This document shows, piece after piece, positions 34,778 through 43,387 of a stretch of 64,000 nucleotides of DNA (within the stretch, counting starts at the first letter, position 1; the number at the start of each line of letters is the position of its first letter). The DNA comes from JBFHIZ01 sp963666475 (GTDB lineage Bacteria > Bacillota > Clostridia > Lachnospirales > Lachnospiraceae). The stretch is from contig CAXXJM010000001.1 of NCBI GenBank assembly GCA_963666475.2, positions 806,001 through 870,000 of the forward strand. Reading direction: 5' to 3'. The translations under genes were made by a program, and so were the position numbers. Below the pieces are notes generated by a model, which was not told the origin of the DNA, did not search any database, and saw only the letters and a program-made list of their open reading frames with translations.

Positions 34778-35712
34778 TTAGATATGCGGATTTCTATCAA
34801 CTCTCAAATCAATTTTTCTATTGCGTTCATATACTCTTCTTGTGAAAAGTGGATTTGGCCCATCTCCAAAAGGAATCACATATCCTTTTTCATTAATTTC
34901 CTGCATGTGTGGAAAAAGATCTTCCGATACATCAGGCATTTTTTTACATTCATACCATAATCAATGAGGAATAGTTTTGTAAGCTCCCAAACTGCTTCCC
35001 CTTCCATACGAATTCCACTATCTGCATTTCTTCTTAATCTTGAGAATGATGTCGCCTGGATACCATATTTCTGAAGAAATTTATGATAGTTTCCTGGAAG
35101 AGTCATCATACATCCGATATCATCATAAACAACTTTTATGTCAACCCCGACGGATGCTTTTTGTATTAAAATCTCAAGAATTGAGTTTCAAAATACTCCT
35201 TCTTCTATTATAAAATACTCCATATAAATAAAAATTTTTGCATTCGACAAGTCTTCAAGCAACCTTTGGTACATCTCTTCGCCCAATGAAAAATATTCTT
35301 GCTTGGTATGAATAAATAAATGAGAGCCTGAAATATTACAAAGCATTTTTGCCTGTGACGCTGCTGAGGGATTTTCTTCTTCCATTACACAGAACAGTGC
35401 TGTGTCATTTTTATGATATACCGCATCTTTTAACATATTCAGACGCTTCACATATTTGCGTTTTAAAGTACGTGAGTAAAAAATAAAGTACAACATAAAT
35501 CCCACAATAGGAAAAACTAAAACGAGTAACAGCCATGGCACCTTGTAATCAGGATTATCATCGCTTGCAATAATTTTAATGATGCAGGCGATTTCAGTGA
35601 TATAGCAAAGCATATCAAAATACGGTACATATAGAAATAACACAACTACAATTGCTACAATTGCCACGACTTCTAGCAGTGTAATCAGTATCGCCAAAAT
35701 ATATCTTAACGG
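34778..35712 (-). pseudogene. cls: Decayed cardiolipin synthase gene
   Basis: Remains of a phospholipase-D-type cardiolipin synthase in several frames on the minus strand. 35188-35697 encodes the N-terminal membrane segments and 'YQRLLEDLSNAKIFIYMEYFIIEEGVF'. There a TGA replaces the expected TGG (35187-35189 region), and the frame goes on as 'NSILEILIQKASVGVDIKVVYDDIGCMM'-like sequence, given here in part, then 'LPGNYHKFLQKYGIQA' (34990-35109). An internal deletion removes the first HKD region. 'EGEAVWELTKLFLIDYGMN' follows, then after a frameshift 'MPDVSEDLFPHMQEINEKGY' and 'VIPFGDGPNPLF' to a stop at 34778. The second HKD motif is absent. No functional enzyme can be made. Confidence 0.88.
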
Positions 35713-35821
35713 AATATAGTTGCATTCCTTTCATATCGTAAGCCTAAAATATTTGAGTATAATTAAAATTTTGTTTCTAATTTATTAATAGCGAATATTA
35801 TCACTAAAAATTTGCACAAAA

Positions 35822-35847
35822 AAAACAGTCCAAATTCAGACTGTTTT
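35822..35847 (-). terminator. Intrinsic terminator after the SRAP gene
   Basis: Arms AAAACAGTC (35822-35830) and GACTGTTTT (35839-35847), with eight Ts following on the minus strand. It lies 33 nt after the SRAP stop codon. Confidence 0.85.
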
Positions 35848-35879
35848 CTATATCGATAATGACATAATTCTTTGAAGAA

Positions 35880-36527
35880 TTAAAACAGCGTAAGCTGTTC
35901 GTATTCTCTGATACTAATTAGTGACATTGGAATCTTACGGATAGCAAATTCACCAAATGACTCTTCAAATATCCACTTCTTCCATTCATTATCATCCAAA
36001 ATTAATGGCATTCTATCATGAACTTTCAATACGGAATCGTTCGCCTCTGTAGTCAATATTACGAATCGATCGACACCATCCACAGGTTTCCATATCCCTG
36101 CCATGTAAATGATTTTCCCATCTTTACGTTCAAACTGGACCTTATTCTTATCCTTATCCCATTCATAATATCCTGTCGCGGGAATAATACATCTTCGCTC
36201 TTTATAGGAAGAACGAAAAGTTGGTTTCTCCTGCACGGTTTCGCTTCGGGCATTTATCAAAATTTTTTGCTTTTCAAACCCTGGAAACCCCCACGCCATA
36301 GGCGAAATCATTAAATCAGACTTCTTATTATAGGAATCTATTCTCGATTCTCCATCCTGGTTTAATCCTTTTTCTATATTTGCCCCAGCGTATGCATCTC
36401 CATGCAGAATCATAGTTCTATCCGTAGGGCGCACGTCGCCCTTCATTACCGTTTGATTGCTAATCTTTGGTACAAGGTTCGCAAGATCTTGTGATGTTTT
36501 TTCGTCAATATAATATCTTACACACAT
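35880..36527 (-). CDS. SRAP-family (HMCES/YedK) abasic-site protein
   Basis: 215-residue protein that forms a covalent thiazolidine link with abasic sites in single-stranded DNA through the N-terminal cysteine. The start is set at 36527 because the catalytic Cys must follow the initiator Met: the protein then begins 'MCVRYYIDEK', with a GGTGA site upstream. The frame is open to 36599 but adds a non-conserved tail. Other family motifs are 'MAWGFPGF', 'INARSETV', 'RRCIIPATGYYEWDKD' and 'VHDRMPLIL' (active-site Asn, Glu and His). Own terminator downstream. Likely part of the DNA-damage response; I did not identify a LexA box. Confidence 0.92.
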   Translation of the reverse strand: MCVRYYIDEKTSQDLANLVPKISNQTVMKGDVRPTDRTMILHGDAYAGANIEKGLNQDGESRIDSYNKKSDLMISPMAWGFPGFEKQKILINARSETVQEKPTFRSSYKERRCIIPATGYYEWDKDKNKVQFERKDGKIIYMAGIWKPVDGVDRFVILTTEANDSVLKVHDRMPLILDDNEWKKWIFEESFGEFAIRKIPMSLISIREYEQLTLF

Positions 36528-36686
36528 AACGTCACCACTTTCTGTTGTTGCAATAAACACAATAAGGATTCTTGTATTAATGATTTTATCACATTGCACT
36601 ATACTAAAAAAGTGGACACGATAAGTTAATTCAGATTTTTTACAATACTTACAACTTATATTTTATTCTTATCGATTTAATCAAAT

Positions 36687-36827
36687 TCATGATGATTCAT
36701 CATCTATATTGATCTGTATTCCACCATCAGGCGTCCCCTCCCATTCCTCAGTATTTACTTTTGCCCAATAAAAAGCTCGTGCCAGAATCTCTCGAGCACA
36801 AGCAAATAAAATCAATGTAAAATGCAT
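36687..36827 (-). CDS. Possible 46-residue ORF inside a dispersed repeat
   Basis: ATG at 36827 to TGA at 36687. It reads 'MHFTLILFACAREILARAF', then 'YWAKVNTEEWEGTPDGG' and 'IQINIDDESS'. The composition looks protein-like, and the first half is repeated (with stops or changes) at 51145-51188 and 54361-54430. It may be the tail of a lost mobile-element gene rather than a real gene. I do not recognise a family. AGGGG lies just before the ATG but too close for a normal ribosome binding site. Confidence 0.25.
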   Translation of the reverse strand: MHFTLILFACAREILARAFYWAKVNTEEWEGTPDGGIQINIDDESS

Positions 36828-36890
36828 TCCCCTAATATATACTTATCCCCTACTGTTGATTATATGGCATATGTAGCACCTGGGCAATAG
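36767..36890. repeat. Dispersed repeat family 2, copy 1
   Basis: About 125 nt shared with 54361-54484. Both contain AAAAAGCTCRTG at one end, the CCCCTAATATATACTT block in the middle, and ATTATATGGCA before a degraded tail. A shorter copy (about 44 nt) lies at 51145-51188. A stem GCTCGTGC / GCACAAGC (one mismatch) lies near the left end. Homology between copies 1 and 3 is roughly 80 percent by eye. No gene function is evident. Confidence 0.65.
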
Positions 36891-36950
36891 TAAATTTATC
36901 TGTCGTTTCTTGCAAGGTCATTTGATCATGGTAGGAAGAACTCACCCTAT

Positions 36951-36977
36951 ACAATGTGTAAATTTATTACACATTGT
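36951..36977 (+). terminator. Terminator-like hairpin without a known gene
   Basis: Perfect 11-nt arms at 36951-36961 and 36967-36977, loop of 5 nt, followed on the plus strand by AATTTTTT. No plus-strand gene lies just upstream, so it may end a small RNA or mark a lost gene. Confidence 0.55.
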
Positions 36978-37282
36978 AATTTTTTATCGTCTAAAAAAAA
37001 TAAAATAGTCGTTAATGATCGTTAATTTACCGTATTTTGACTACAGTATGGTGTAGTCAAAACGAATAAGTTAACGGATAAAATAAGGCAAATAGTGATA
37101 TACAAAACATATTGTGAAATATATCAGGGGATGGGATTCCCTTAAAAACCGGACAGGTATATAAAGGAATTTGGTATTAAATTTTCATTGAGGCTTTCTA
37201 TTGAACATACATAATATTTCTTTTCTCCGGGAGTTTTTTTGCTTGGTCTGACAATTCTTTCCAAAGCATTCCAAGCAAAAAA
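36978..37282. other. Gene-free spacer with an inverted repeat
   Basis: Holds the short direct repeat CGTTAAT (twice near 37010-37025) and an inverted repeat with perfect 11-nt arms TTTTGACTACA / TGTAGTCAAAA at 37035-37045 and 37052-37062. Such a palindrome could be an operator, a recombination site or a mobile-element end. A 64-codon minus-strand frame (37142-37336) runs through the downstream hairpin and lacks a ribosome binding site, so no gene is called. Confidence 0.4.
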
Positions 37283-37308
37283 GAATGCAGGTTGTATTTC
37301 CTGCATTC
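37283..37308 (-). terminator. Intrinsic terminator of the glycoside operon
   Basis: Arms GAATGCAGG (37283-37291) and CCTGCATTC (37300-37308), followed by six Ts on the minus strand. It is the first terminator after the MCP-like gene and so the probable end of the long operon that begins at 48490. Confidence 0.75.
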
Positions 37309-37492
37309 CTCTGTTTTCGTATTTGATAATGAGCATTTATCAAATTATTCGATTTACAGTTGAATTTTTAAACTTCTATTGTAAGATATTGTCATTGCTC
37401 CAATATTACTATTTTGGAAAACAATCTTTTAGTCTCAAATAAATACTCTTATCTTATATCATGAAAGAACAACAAGTTCAATCAAACCATAA

Positions 37493-38323
37493 TTACTTTA
37501 TAGTTGCAATCTCTTCAAGTTTCATAGCTGAGACTGTAATCTCTTCCAAATTTGCTGCAATCTCCTGCATGGAAGTAGCTTGCACATTAGATATATTTGC
37601 AACTGTACCAATTTCATGTACGATTGTATTAATCTACTTAAACATTTCTGTAATTAAGAAACTAATAGTCTTTGATGATTCTTCACTAATCTTCGCGAGT
37701 TTGCCCATTTCATTTGCAACCAATGAAAATCCATTATTAGACAATCCTACTCTAGCAGCTTCAATCGATGCATTTAGTGCCAATAGATTTGATTTATATG
37801 CATTCTTCTGAATATTCTTTATGATATTAGAAGTGCTTTCTATATGAGATTCAATTCCACTAGATAAACTTTTCATGTTTTCTAATCTTTCAGCAAGTTC
37901 ATTTGTTCCATGCGCAATATCATTTACTATTCCTTGGCTACCCATAAGATTAATATTTAATCTTTCTGCGGCACCTTCAATTTCTTTTCTCTCTTTAAGT
38001 GAAACTGCAGCACTCACCACGCCAACCACTTCATTTCTATCAAAAATAGGAGTTACAATTCCATCTACTGCCACTCCGCATACAAATTCGGGTAAAATTC
38101 CAGAATTACCGATCCCCGTATTGAGAGCACTAATGATCATATCATGACCAGGCTGATTCACATCCAAATACTCCCCAACTTCCATTTGCATATGAAAAGT
38201 GTCTCCATACCATACACCAATTGTTTTCTCTTTATCGAATAATCCAATTTGCATATCCAGACCTAAAATACTTTTCATAAGTGGTAATGTATCCATTAAT
38301 GAATCCAAAATCTTACTTGCCAT
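37493..38323 (-). pseudogene. Cytosolic MCP-like sensor gene with an in-frame TAG
   Basis: Codes for a soluble receptor-like protein of about 276 codons. Residues 1-125 form an unknown sensor domain ('IGLFDKEKTIGVWYGDTF'). A short methyl-accepting-chemotaxis signalling domain follows with 'AYKSNLLALNASIEAARVG' and 'GFSLVANEMGKLA', which match the conserved hairpin tip. A TAG at 37634 ends the frame after 'ITEMFK', but the same frame continues with clear MCP sequence ('INTIVHEIGTVANISNVQA', 'SMQEIAANLEEI') to a TAA at 37493, so a CAG to TAG change is likely. Last gene of the glycoside operon, 12 nt after GH78. The truncated 229-residue form may still be made. Confidence 0.82.
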
Positions 38324-38335
38324 TTTTGCACCTCT

Positions 38336-40879
38336 CTAACTAATATTTCCTTCTTCATCAAAAGCATGGTGTCCAGCATCTAGTAAGATTTCTTTTCCAT
38401 TTTCGAAAATCATAATAGCATTTCCAAAAACCGGAATATCTACTTTATAGAATAATTTATCTTCTTTATATTTCCATTCTATTTGATAAATACCGATCAC
38501 TGTTTTCCAACTTGCCTTTATCCACCTAATTGATTTATCTGGTCTTGGTTGCAAGATCATCTTAATCTTTTTGTGCATTTGTGGACGGAATCCGCACATA
38601 TACTTATACATCCACCCAGCTACACATCCATATGCGTAATGATTTAAACTATTCATTTCCGTACCACTGATTGTCCCATCTTCCTGAAGTGAATTCCATC
38701 TCTCCCAAACAGTTGTAGCTCCTAAATTAACTTCATACAACCAACTTGGATACTCTTCATTAAGCAATAGTCTATATGCCAAACTATTCAATCCTGATTC
38801 TGAAAGTGCTGGCATAAGCTGATACGTACCTACAAACCCAGTATTTAAATGATAATTATTTTCACGAATTACCCTTTCTAATTCGGTAACCAAATATGAT
38901 TTTCTATTTTCAGGAAACAAACCCGTGTTCAAAAGCAATGCACATGCGGTTTGTGTTACTGGAACTTTAAGAATTCCATTCTTGTCATAATACTCTTCAA
39001 CAAAAGATTTTTTAATTTTATTTTCCAAAGTTATCAATTCATATTCTTCTGCATATCCCAACTCATGAGCAGCATTTCCAGTGTACTTCACAGATTGATA
39101 ATAATAAGCAGAAGCAATCATCCCCGGATCAGTCAGGCCAATCGGATTGTATATATTTCCATTGTCAAGCGCAAGCCAGTCTCCTAACTGTCTTTCATTC
39201 TGCCACAAATTTGGGACTGGATTACTTTTTACAACATCTGAAACATGGTCGACCCAAGATTTCATAATCACGTAATATTTTTCAAGATTTTCTTTATTAC
39301 CATACATAACATACAGATTCCAGGGCAATACGGCGGCAACGTCTCCCCATACAGCCGCACCAGATGATATATAAAAAGGATTAATATCATCATGTTCCGT
39401 AATTTTCGGATATGGTACAAAGAATGGTATCGAACCAGACAACAGTTCCTGTTCTTTTTGTAGATTACATAAATAGTGATCAAAGAATGCCTGACAATCC
39501 ATATGATAATTTGCCGTTTCTGAAAAGACGGTAACATCTCCTGTCCACCCCATCCTTTCGTCTCTTTGTGGACAATCCGTAGGTATATCTACAAAATTAC
39601 AACGTTGGGATTGTTTCGTATTTTCAAATAGCTGATTAATCTTCCCGTTGGATGTCATAATACTTCCTGTCTCTTCTATATCTGACATAAGCCTGAAAGC
39701 GATAATCGATTTGATTTTGACAACTGATATCCCTTTTACTTTAACATATTGAAATCCATAAAATGTAAAATGCGGTCGAATTGTATTCTCTCCACCGATA
39801 GAGGTATAGCAGAATTCTGCTTTTGCAGTTCTCAGATTCTCATTATAGAATTTACCATCTTGAAGCAGTTCACCATATAACAGTTCTACCTTTTGTCCCT
39901 GCTCAAAATCAGCATCAAGCTCACACCACCCCGTAATGATCTTGCCAAAATCATATACAATAGATCCGTCTTGTTCCATAAATACATTTTTAGGTACAAA
40001 CTCTTCACATTTCGTAATAGGCAGATTAAATCGATCAACCAACTTATCTTTCTCATCAGAAAGAACCTTTATTTGCAATGGATGAAAACCAATCATTTCA
40101 TCAATGATCTCGCCATCGTATATTCCATTCGATTGAATACTAGATTCCTTTGCCTTCCAGGAGGTATCCGTAATAATGAAAGTTTCCGTTTCATCAACGT
40201 TTACACAACGTAATTCAGCAATCAATTTTTTTCTATCACCATATAGATTTCTATATTGTCCATCAAATCCGAATCTTCCCTTATACCAGCCTTCTCCCAA
40301 TATGATTTCAATACGATTCTCTTTTTGAAAAAGTTCTTTTTTTATTTCAAATGTCTGACACTCCAGATGCATATCATATGAATGATATCCAGGACTTAAA
40401 AACTCATTTCCTATTTTTTCCCCATTCAAATATGCTTCATATAATCCCGCACCAAAAATATATAACCTTGCCTCTTCTATTTCTTTGGAAGAATTGAACT
40501 CTTTATAGAGCACAGGCATAACATTTGCATTATCCTCTTCCGCGGAGATCCACTCTGCATCCCATTTCTCACACATCTTTCCAGTTTCAAAGAAAGAGCT
40601 TTCTGATGTTTTATCTCCTGAGATCGATGAAATTTCAATATCCCAATAATATCGAGTTCTTGGACAAAGTTGAAATCGTGCAACGTACTTCGTGTCTTTA
40701 TAATTTTTAAGCATACCACTGTCATATACTTTTTCACGATTCTCTTTCATAACCCTTATTTGTACAAAATCGACAAGTGACCAATCACACTCAGCCAATT
40801 CCCACGAAAAGGAAAGTGTGTCCATCCTATAACCAATTGGCGTTTTCCTATTATTCGTTAAGAGATTAATAATTTTCAA
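38336..40879 (-). CDS. GH78 alpha-L-rhamnosidase
   Basis: 847-residue intracellular enzyme (no signal peptide) that releases terminal alpha-L-rhamnose from glycosides or oligosaccharides. N-terminal beta-sandwich domains (1-330) include the carbohydrate-binding 'YEAYLNGEKIG..FLSPGY' and 'GEGWYKGRFGFDG' blocks. The (alpha/alpha)6 barrel (about 400-740) carries 'NFVDIPTDCPQRDERMGWTGD', the GH78 signature with the general acid region, and 'TTVWERWNS' with the likely catalytic Glu. A C-terminal sandwich follows. It has a partial leader repeat (40891-40905) before its start and lies 62 nt after a GH3 gene in the same operon. Confidence 0.93.
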   Translation of the reverse strand: MKIINLLTNNRKTPIGYRMDTLSFSWELAECDWSLVDFVQIRVMKENREKVYDSGMLKNYKDTKYVARFQLCPRTRYYWDIEISSISGDKTSESSFFETGKMCEKWDAEWISAEEDNANVMPVLYKEFNSSKEIEEARLYIFGAGLYEAYLNGEKIGNEFLSPGYHSYDMHLECQTFEIKKELFQKENRIEIILGEGWYKGRFGFDGQYRNLYGDRKKLIAELRCVNVDETETFIITDTSWKAKESSIQSNGIYDGEIIDEMIGFHPLQIKVLSDEKDKLVDRFNLPITKCEEFVPKNVFMEQDGSIVYDFGKIITGWCELDADFEQGQKVELLYGELLQDGKFYNENLRTAKAEFCYTSIGGENTIRPHFTFYGFQYVKVKGISVVKIKSIIAFRLMSDIEETGSIMTSNGKINQLFENTKQSQRCNFVDIPTDCPQRDERMGWTGDVTVFSETANYHMDCQAFFDHYLCNLQKEQELLSGSIPFFVPYPKITEHDDINPFYISSGAAVWGDVAAVLPWNLYVMYGNKENLEKYYVIMKSWVDHVSDVVKSNPVPNLWQNERQLGDWLALDNGNIYNPIGLTDPGMIASAYYYQSVKYTGNAAHELGYAEEYELITLENKIKKSFVEEYYDKNGILKVPVTQTACALLLNTGLFPENRKSYLVTELERVIRENNYHLNTGFVGTYQLMPALSESGLNSLAYRLLLNEEYPSWLYEVNLGATTVWERWNSLQEDGTISGTEMNSLNHYAYGCVAGWMYKYMCGFRPQMHKKIKMILQPRPDKSIRWIKASWKTVIGIYQIEWKYKEDKLFYKVDIPVFGNAIMIFENGKEILLDAGHHAFDEEGNIS

Positions 40880-40890
40880 AATTAAACCAA

Positions 40891-40905
40891 GCCTTTCTCA
40901 AAGTC
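40891..40905 (-). repeat. Dispersed leader repeat, copy D (3' block only)
   Basis: GACTTTGAGAAAGGC on the minus strand, identical over 15 nt to the 3' block of copy B (9902-9916). It lies 12 nt before the GH78 start. The upstream hairpins of the full copies are replaced by unrelated sequence that can itself form a stem (GTACGC..GGTAC region, 40908-40930). Confidence 0.5.
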
Positions 40906-40941
40906 CTTGTACCATAATTAGCTTGCGTACGAACTTAGTCA

Positions 40942-42624
40942 TTAATATTTTAATTCTTCTCGTCCACAGAATGGATCAATAGGGCTAATACCAATAAAAT
41001 CAGAATCACCACACATTTTACCAATTGCAGCTTCAATCACGTGCTCGTTATTTGAATATGCATTAATATATGTCTTAATCATTGGAACATCAAGCAAATG
41101 ATATGGGTTTGAAACACTCAAGAATACCGTTGGTATCTCACTGGCAAACCATGGTACATTATTCCCTTGTCCCCAGAAAGTATACCAGTTAATTCTATTA
41201 GTAGTTTTATTGCTGGCATTTTCTACATTTCCAATATATATGACCAAGTCATACTTTGATAAGAATTCCTTTACATTATCAACTCCCATTTCAAAGTTTT
41301 CTTTTTCATAAAGAGAAACTATAAACTCTCTATCCTCAAGTTCTTTTTTTACCTGCTGAATAATTCTTTCATTACTCGGGAAATCTCCTAAAATCTCAAG
41401 CAAAATATGCGGATATTTCTTTTTTGTTAAAGGAAGTGTACATTCAATATCTTTTACTAGTGTGACCGATTGTTCTGCAAGTTCTTTCGCCCATTGTACA
41501 TGTTTCTTACATTTTAATATCTTAAGTTCGCTTTCCTTGGGGACTAATTTCCCCTTTGCTTTTTTTTCATGGAGTTTTAAAGATGCCTTAAGTGCTAGGA
41601 TTCTTAAATTTGCTTCGTTTAATCTTTTTTCTGACAAAAGACCATTCTTATATCCATCCATCATAAAATCATAATCTTCTTTAAGATCTTTATTGAACAA
41701 GAACATATCACAGCCAGCCTCGATAGCTCCTGGAACAGCTTTGCATCGTGGCATTGCTGCAGTAAATCCCACCATCGGTGTCGCATCTGTTATTACTAGA
41801 CCATTAAACCCAAGCTTTTCACGCAAAAGATTTTGCAATAAACTTGAAGGCAAGCTGGCAGGGATGATTTTCTTCTCTGTCTGTCCATAGAATTCTTGAT
41901 ATGCTGGTAATGCAATGTGACCAGCCATTACCGTTTTTGCACCATCATCAATTAATCTTCTATATATCATCCCAAAAGAATCGTCCCATTCTTCTATAGT
42001 CATTGTATTTACACTAGTCAAAAGATGCTGATCTCTTTCGTCAACTCCATCTCCTGGAAAATGTTTAATAGAAACAGCAACATTCTCTTCGTCTGCAGCC
42101 TTCAAATATTCTCTTGCATATAGATATACTTCTTTCGGATCATCACCATATGTTCTTACATTTGTTATTGGATTATGAAAATTCAAATCTACGTCAACAA
42201 CAGGGGCAAAAGCCCAATTGATTCCAAGTGCGCTCGCTTCGCTACATGCAATCTTTCCAAGACGGTATGCATTTTCATATTTTCCAGACGCTGCGATCTG
42301 CATTTGCTTTCCATACGCTGTTCCATTTATCGCTGCCCCATCACCACCTGCCTCAAGATTTGAAGGGATTAGTAAAGGAATTTTCGAATTGCTTTGTGCA
42401 TATTCAAAAGTATTTCTCATTTCTTCCCCCATACCATCTCGAAAAAACAAGCCTCCTATATGCATATTCAGTAATTGAAATTTCAAATAGTCCGGGTCTG
42501 TTGAATATCCAATCGGACAAAACAACTGTCCTATCTTTTCTTCTATAGTCATATGAGCCAAAGTCTTTTCGACCCACGATATATCTTTATCGCTCAAATA
42601 AAATGGCGCTATTTTCAAGTTCAT
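40942..42624 (-). CDS. GH3 family glycoside hydrolase, NagZ-like
   Basis: 560-residue cytoplasmic protein. A TIM barrel (about 15-350) begins 'MTIEEKIGQLFCPIGY' and contains 'HIGGLFFRDG', 'INWAFAPVVDVDLNFHNP', 'VSIKHFPGDGVDERDQH' (the KHFPGxG..D.H loop typical of beta-N-acetylglucosaminidase-type GH3) and the nucleophile Asp in 'GLVITDATPM'. A C-terminal sandwich domain (about 380-550) follows. NagZ-like members act on N-acetylglucosaminides, sometimes as phosphorylases; given the rhamnosidase neighbour, a beta-glycoside from a plant or microbial polysaccharide is also possible. A full leader repeat (42636-42704) precedes its ATG. Confidence 0.85.
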   Translation of the reverse strand: MNLKIAPFYLSDKDISWVEKTLAHMTIEEKIGQLFCPIGYSTDPDYLKFQLLNMHIGGLFFRDGMGEEMRNTFEYAQSNSKIPLLIPSNLEAGGDGAAINGTAYGKQMQIAASGKYENAYRLGKIACSEASALGINWAFAPVVDVDLNFHNPITNVRTYGDDPKEVYLYAREYLKAADEENVAVSIKHFPGDGVDERDQHLLTSVNTMTIEEWDDSFGMIYRRLIDDGAKTVMAGHIALPAYQEFYGQTEKKIIPASLPSSLLQNLLREKLGFNGLVITDATPMVGFTAAMPRCKAVPGAIEAGCDMFLFNKDLKEDYDFMMDGYKNGLLSEKRLNEANLRILALKASLKLHEKKAKGKLVPKESELKILKCKKHVQWAKELAEQSVTLVKDIECTLPLTKKKYPHILLEILGDFPSNERIIQQVKKELEDREFIVSLYEKENFEMGVDNVKEFLSKYDLVIYIGNVENASNKTTNRINWYTFWGQGNNVPWFASEIPTVFLSVSNPYHLLDVPMIKTYINAYSNNEHVIEAAIGKMCGDSDFIGISPIDPFCGREELKY

Positions 42625-42635
42625 TTAAATAACCA

Positions 42636-42704
42636 TTCCTTCCTCAAAGTCTGGCAACTTTTTGCAAAGCACAAATTGCCATGTGAAAGGTTAATCTTTC
42701 ACAC
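42636..42704 (-). repeat. Dispersed leader repeat, copy C (full)
   Basis: On the minus strand: palindrome with arms GTGTGAAAG / CTTTCACAt (42704-42681). The second stem GGCAA..TTGCC (42680-42653) encloses TTTGTGC / GCAAAAA, then GACTTTGAGGAAGG (42651-42638). The closing pairs GGCAA/TTGCC differ from copy B but keep pairing. AGGAAGG lies 13 nt before the GH3 ATG. Confidence 0.75.
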
Positions 42705-42722
42705 TACGCTACTAAAAACAAT

Positions 42723-43376
42723 TTATAATATATTCAATAAATCGCGAAAAACATTCAGTTTATATGTTGTTCTGTCAAACTCACTTGCCTCTCCAATTCC
42801 TGCACTATCAAATCCTCCCGCACAAGCAGCTTCAATTCCCGCAATTGCATCTTCAACAACTAGACATTCACTGGGATTTTGCTTCAGAAATTCTGCCGCT
42901 TTTAAAAATACTTCAGGATCAGGTTTCGATTTTGAAATATTTGTACCATCACTAATTGCATCAAAAAGCTCAGTGCAACCCAATCTTTCCATGATCTTTT
43001 TTGCATTTTTACTTGAAGACCCAATCGAAAGAAGGTATCCTTTATTTTTCAATTTGATAAGTGTATCCTTCACTTCCACTGAGAAATCCTCTTCTGACAT
43101 TTCTTCAAGACTTTTAACGTAAATTACATTTTTCTCTTCTGCAAGAGCAAGTTTTTCTTCAAATGTGTATTCTTTATTTGCAAGTTCTAAAATAATATCC
43201 AGACTTTCCATCCTACTCACACCACGGAGTCTATTATTAATCTTTTCATCGAAATAAATGCCTTCCTGATCTGCTATATACTTCCATGCTTGATAATGAA
43301 ACTCATCGGTAAAACAAATCACCCCATCTAGGTCAAATATTACTGCTTTGTATATTTTTTTTACATTATTTTCCAT
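42723..43376 (-). CDS. pgmB: Beta-phosphoglucomutase (HAD family)
   Basis: 217-residue HAD phosphomutase that converts beta-glucose-1-phosphate to glucose-6-phosphate. 'AVIFDLDGVICFTDEFHYQAW' holds the nucleophile Asp and acid/base Asp (DxD), followed by the cap residues 'LRGVSRMESLDIIL'. 'IGSSSKNA' is motif II, 'SKPDPEVFLKAA' motif III, and 'CLVVEDAIAGIEAACAGG' motif IV. The cap sequence RGVSRM and SSSKNA mark beta-PGM rather than a general phosphatase. Its presence suggests that an enzyme in this pathway releases beta-Glc-1-P by phosphorolysis, perhaps the neighbouring GH3. Starts 11 nt after the permease. Confidence 0.9.
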   Translation of the reverse strand: MENNVKKIYKAVIFDLDGVICFTDEFHYQAWKYIADQEGIYFDEKINNRLRGVSRMESLDIILELANKEYTFEEKLALAEEKNVIYVKSLEEMSEEDFSVEVKDTLIKLKNKGYLLSIGSSSKNAKKIMERLGCTELFDAISDGTNISKSKPDPEVFLKAAEFLKQNPSECLVVEDAIAGIEAACAGGFDSAGIGEASEFDRTTYKLNVFRDLLNIL

Positions 43377-43387
43377 TCATATCTCCA

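Noticed and set aside
37142..37336. 64-codon minus-strand ORF
   Set aside because: It reads through an intrinsic terminator, has no ribosome binding site and no protein-like conservation that I can see.
37634..37636. Pyrrolysine or programmed read-through at the TAG of the MCP-like gene
   Set aside because: MCP signalling domains do not contain pyrrolysine and nothing around the codon suggests a recoding signal; a nonsense mutation is simpler.
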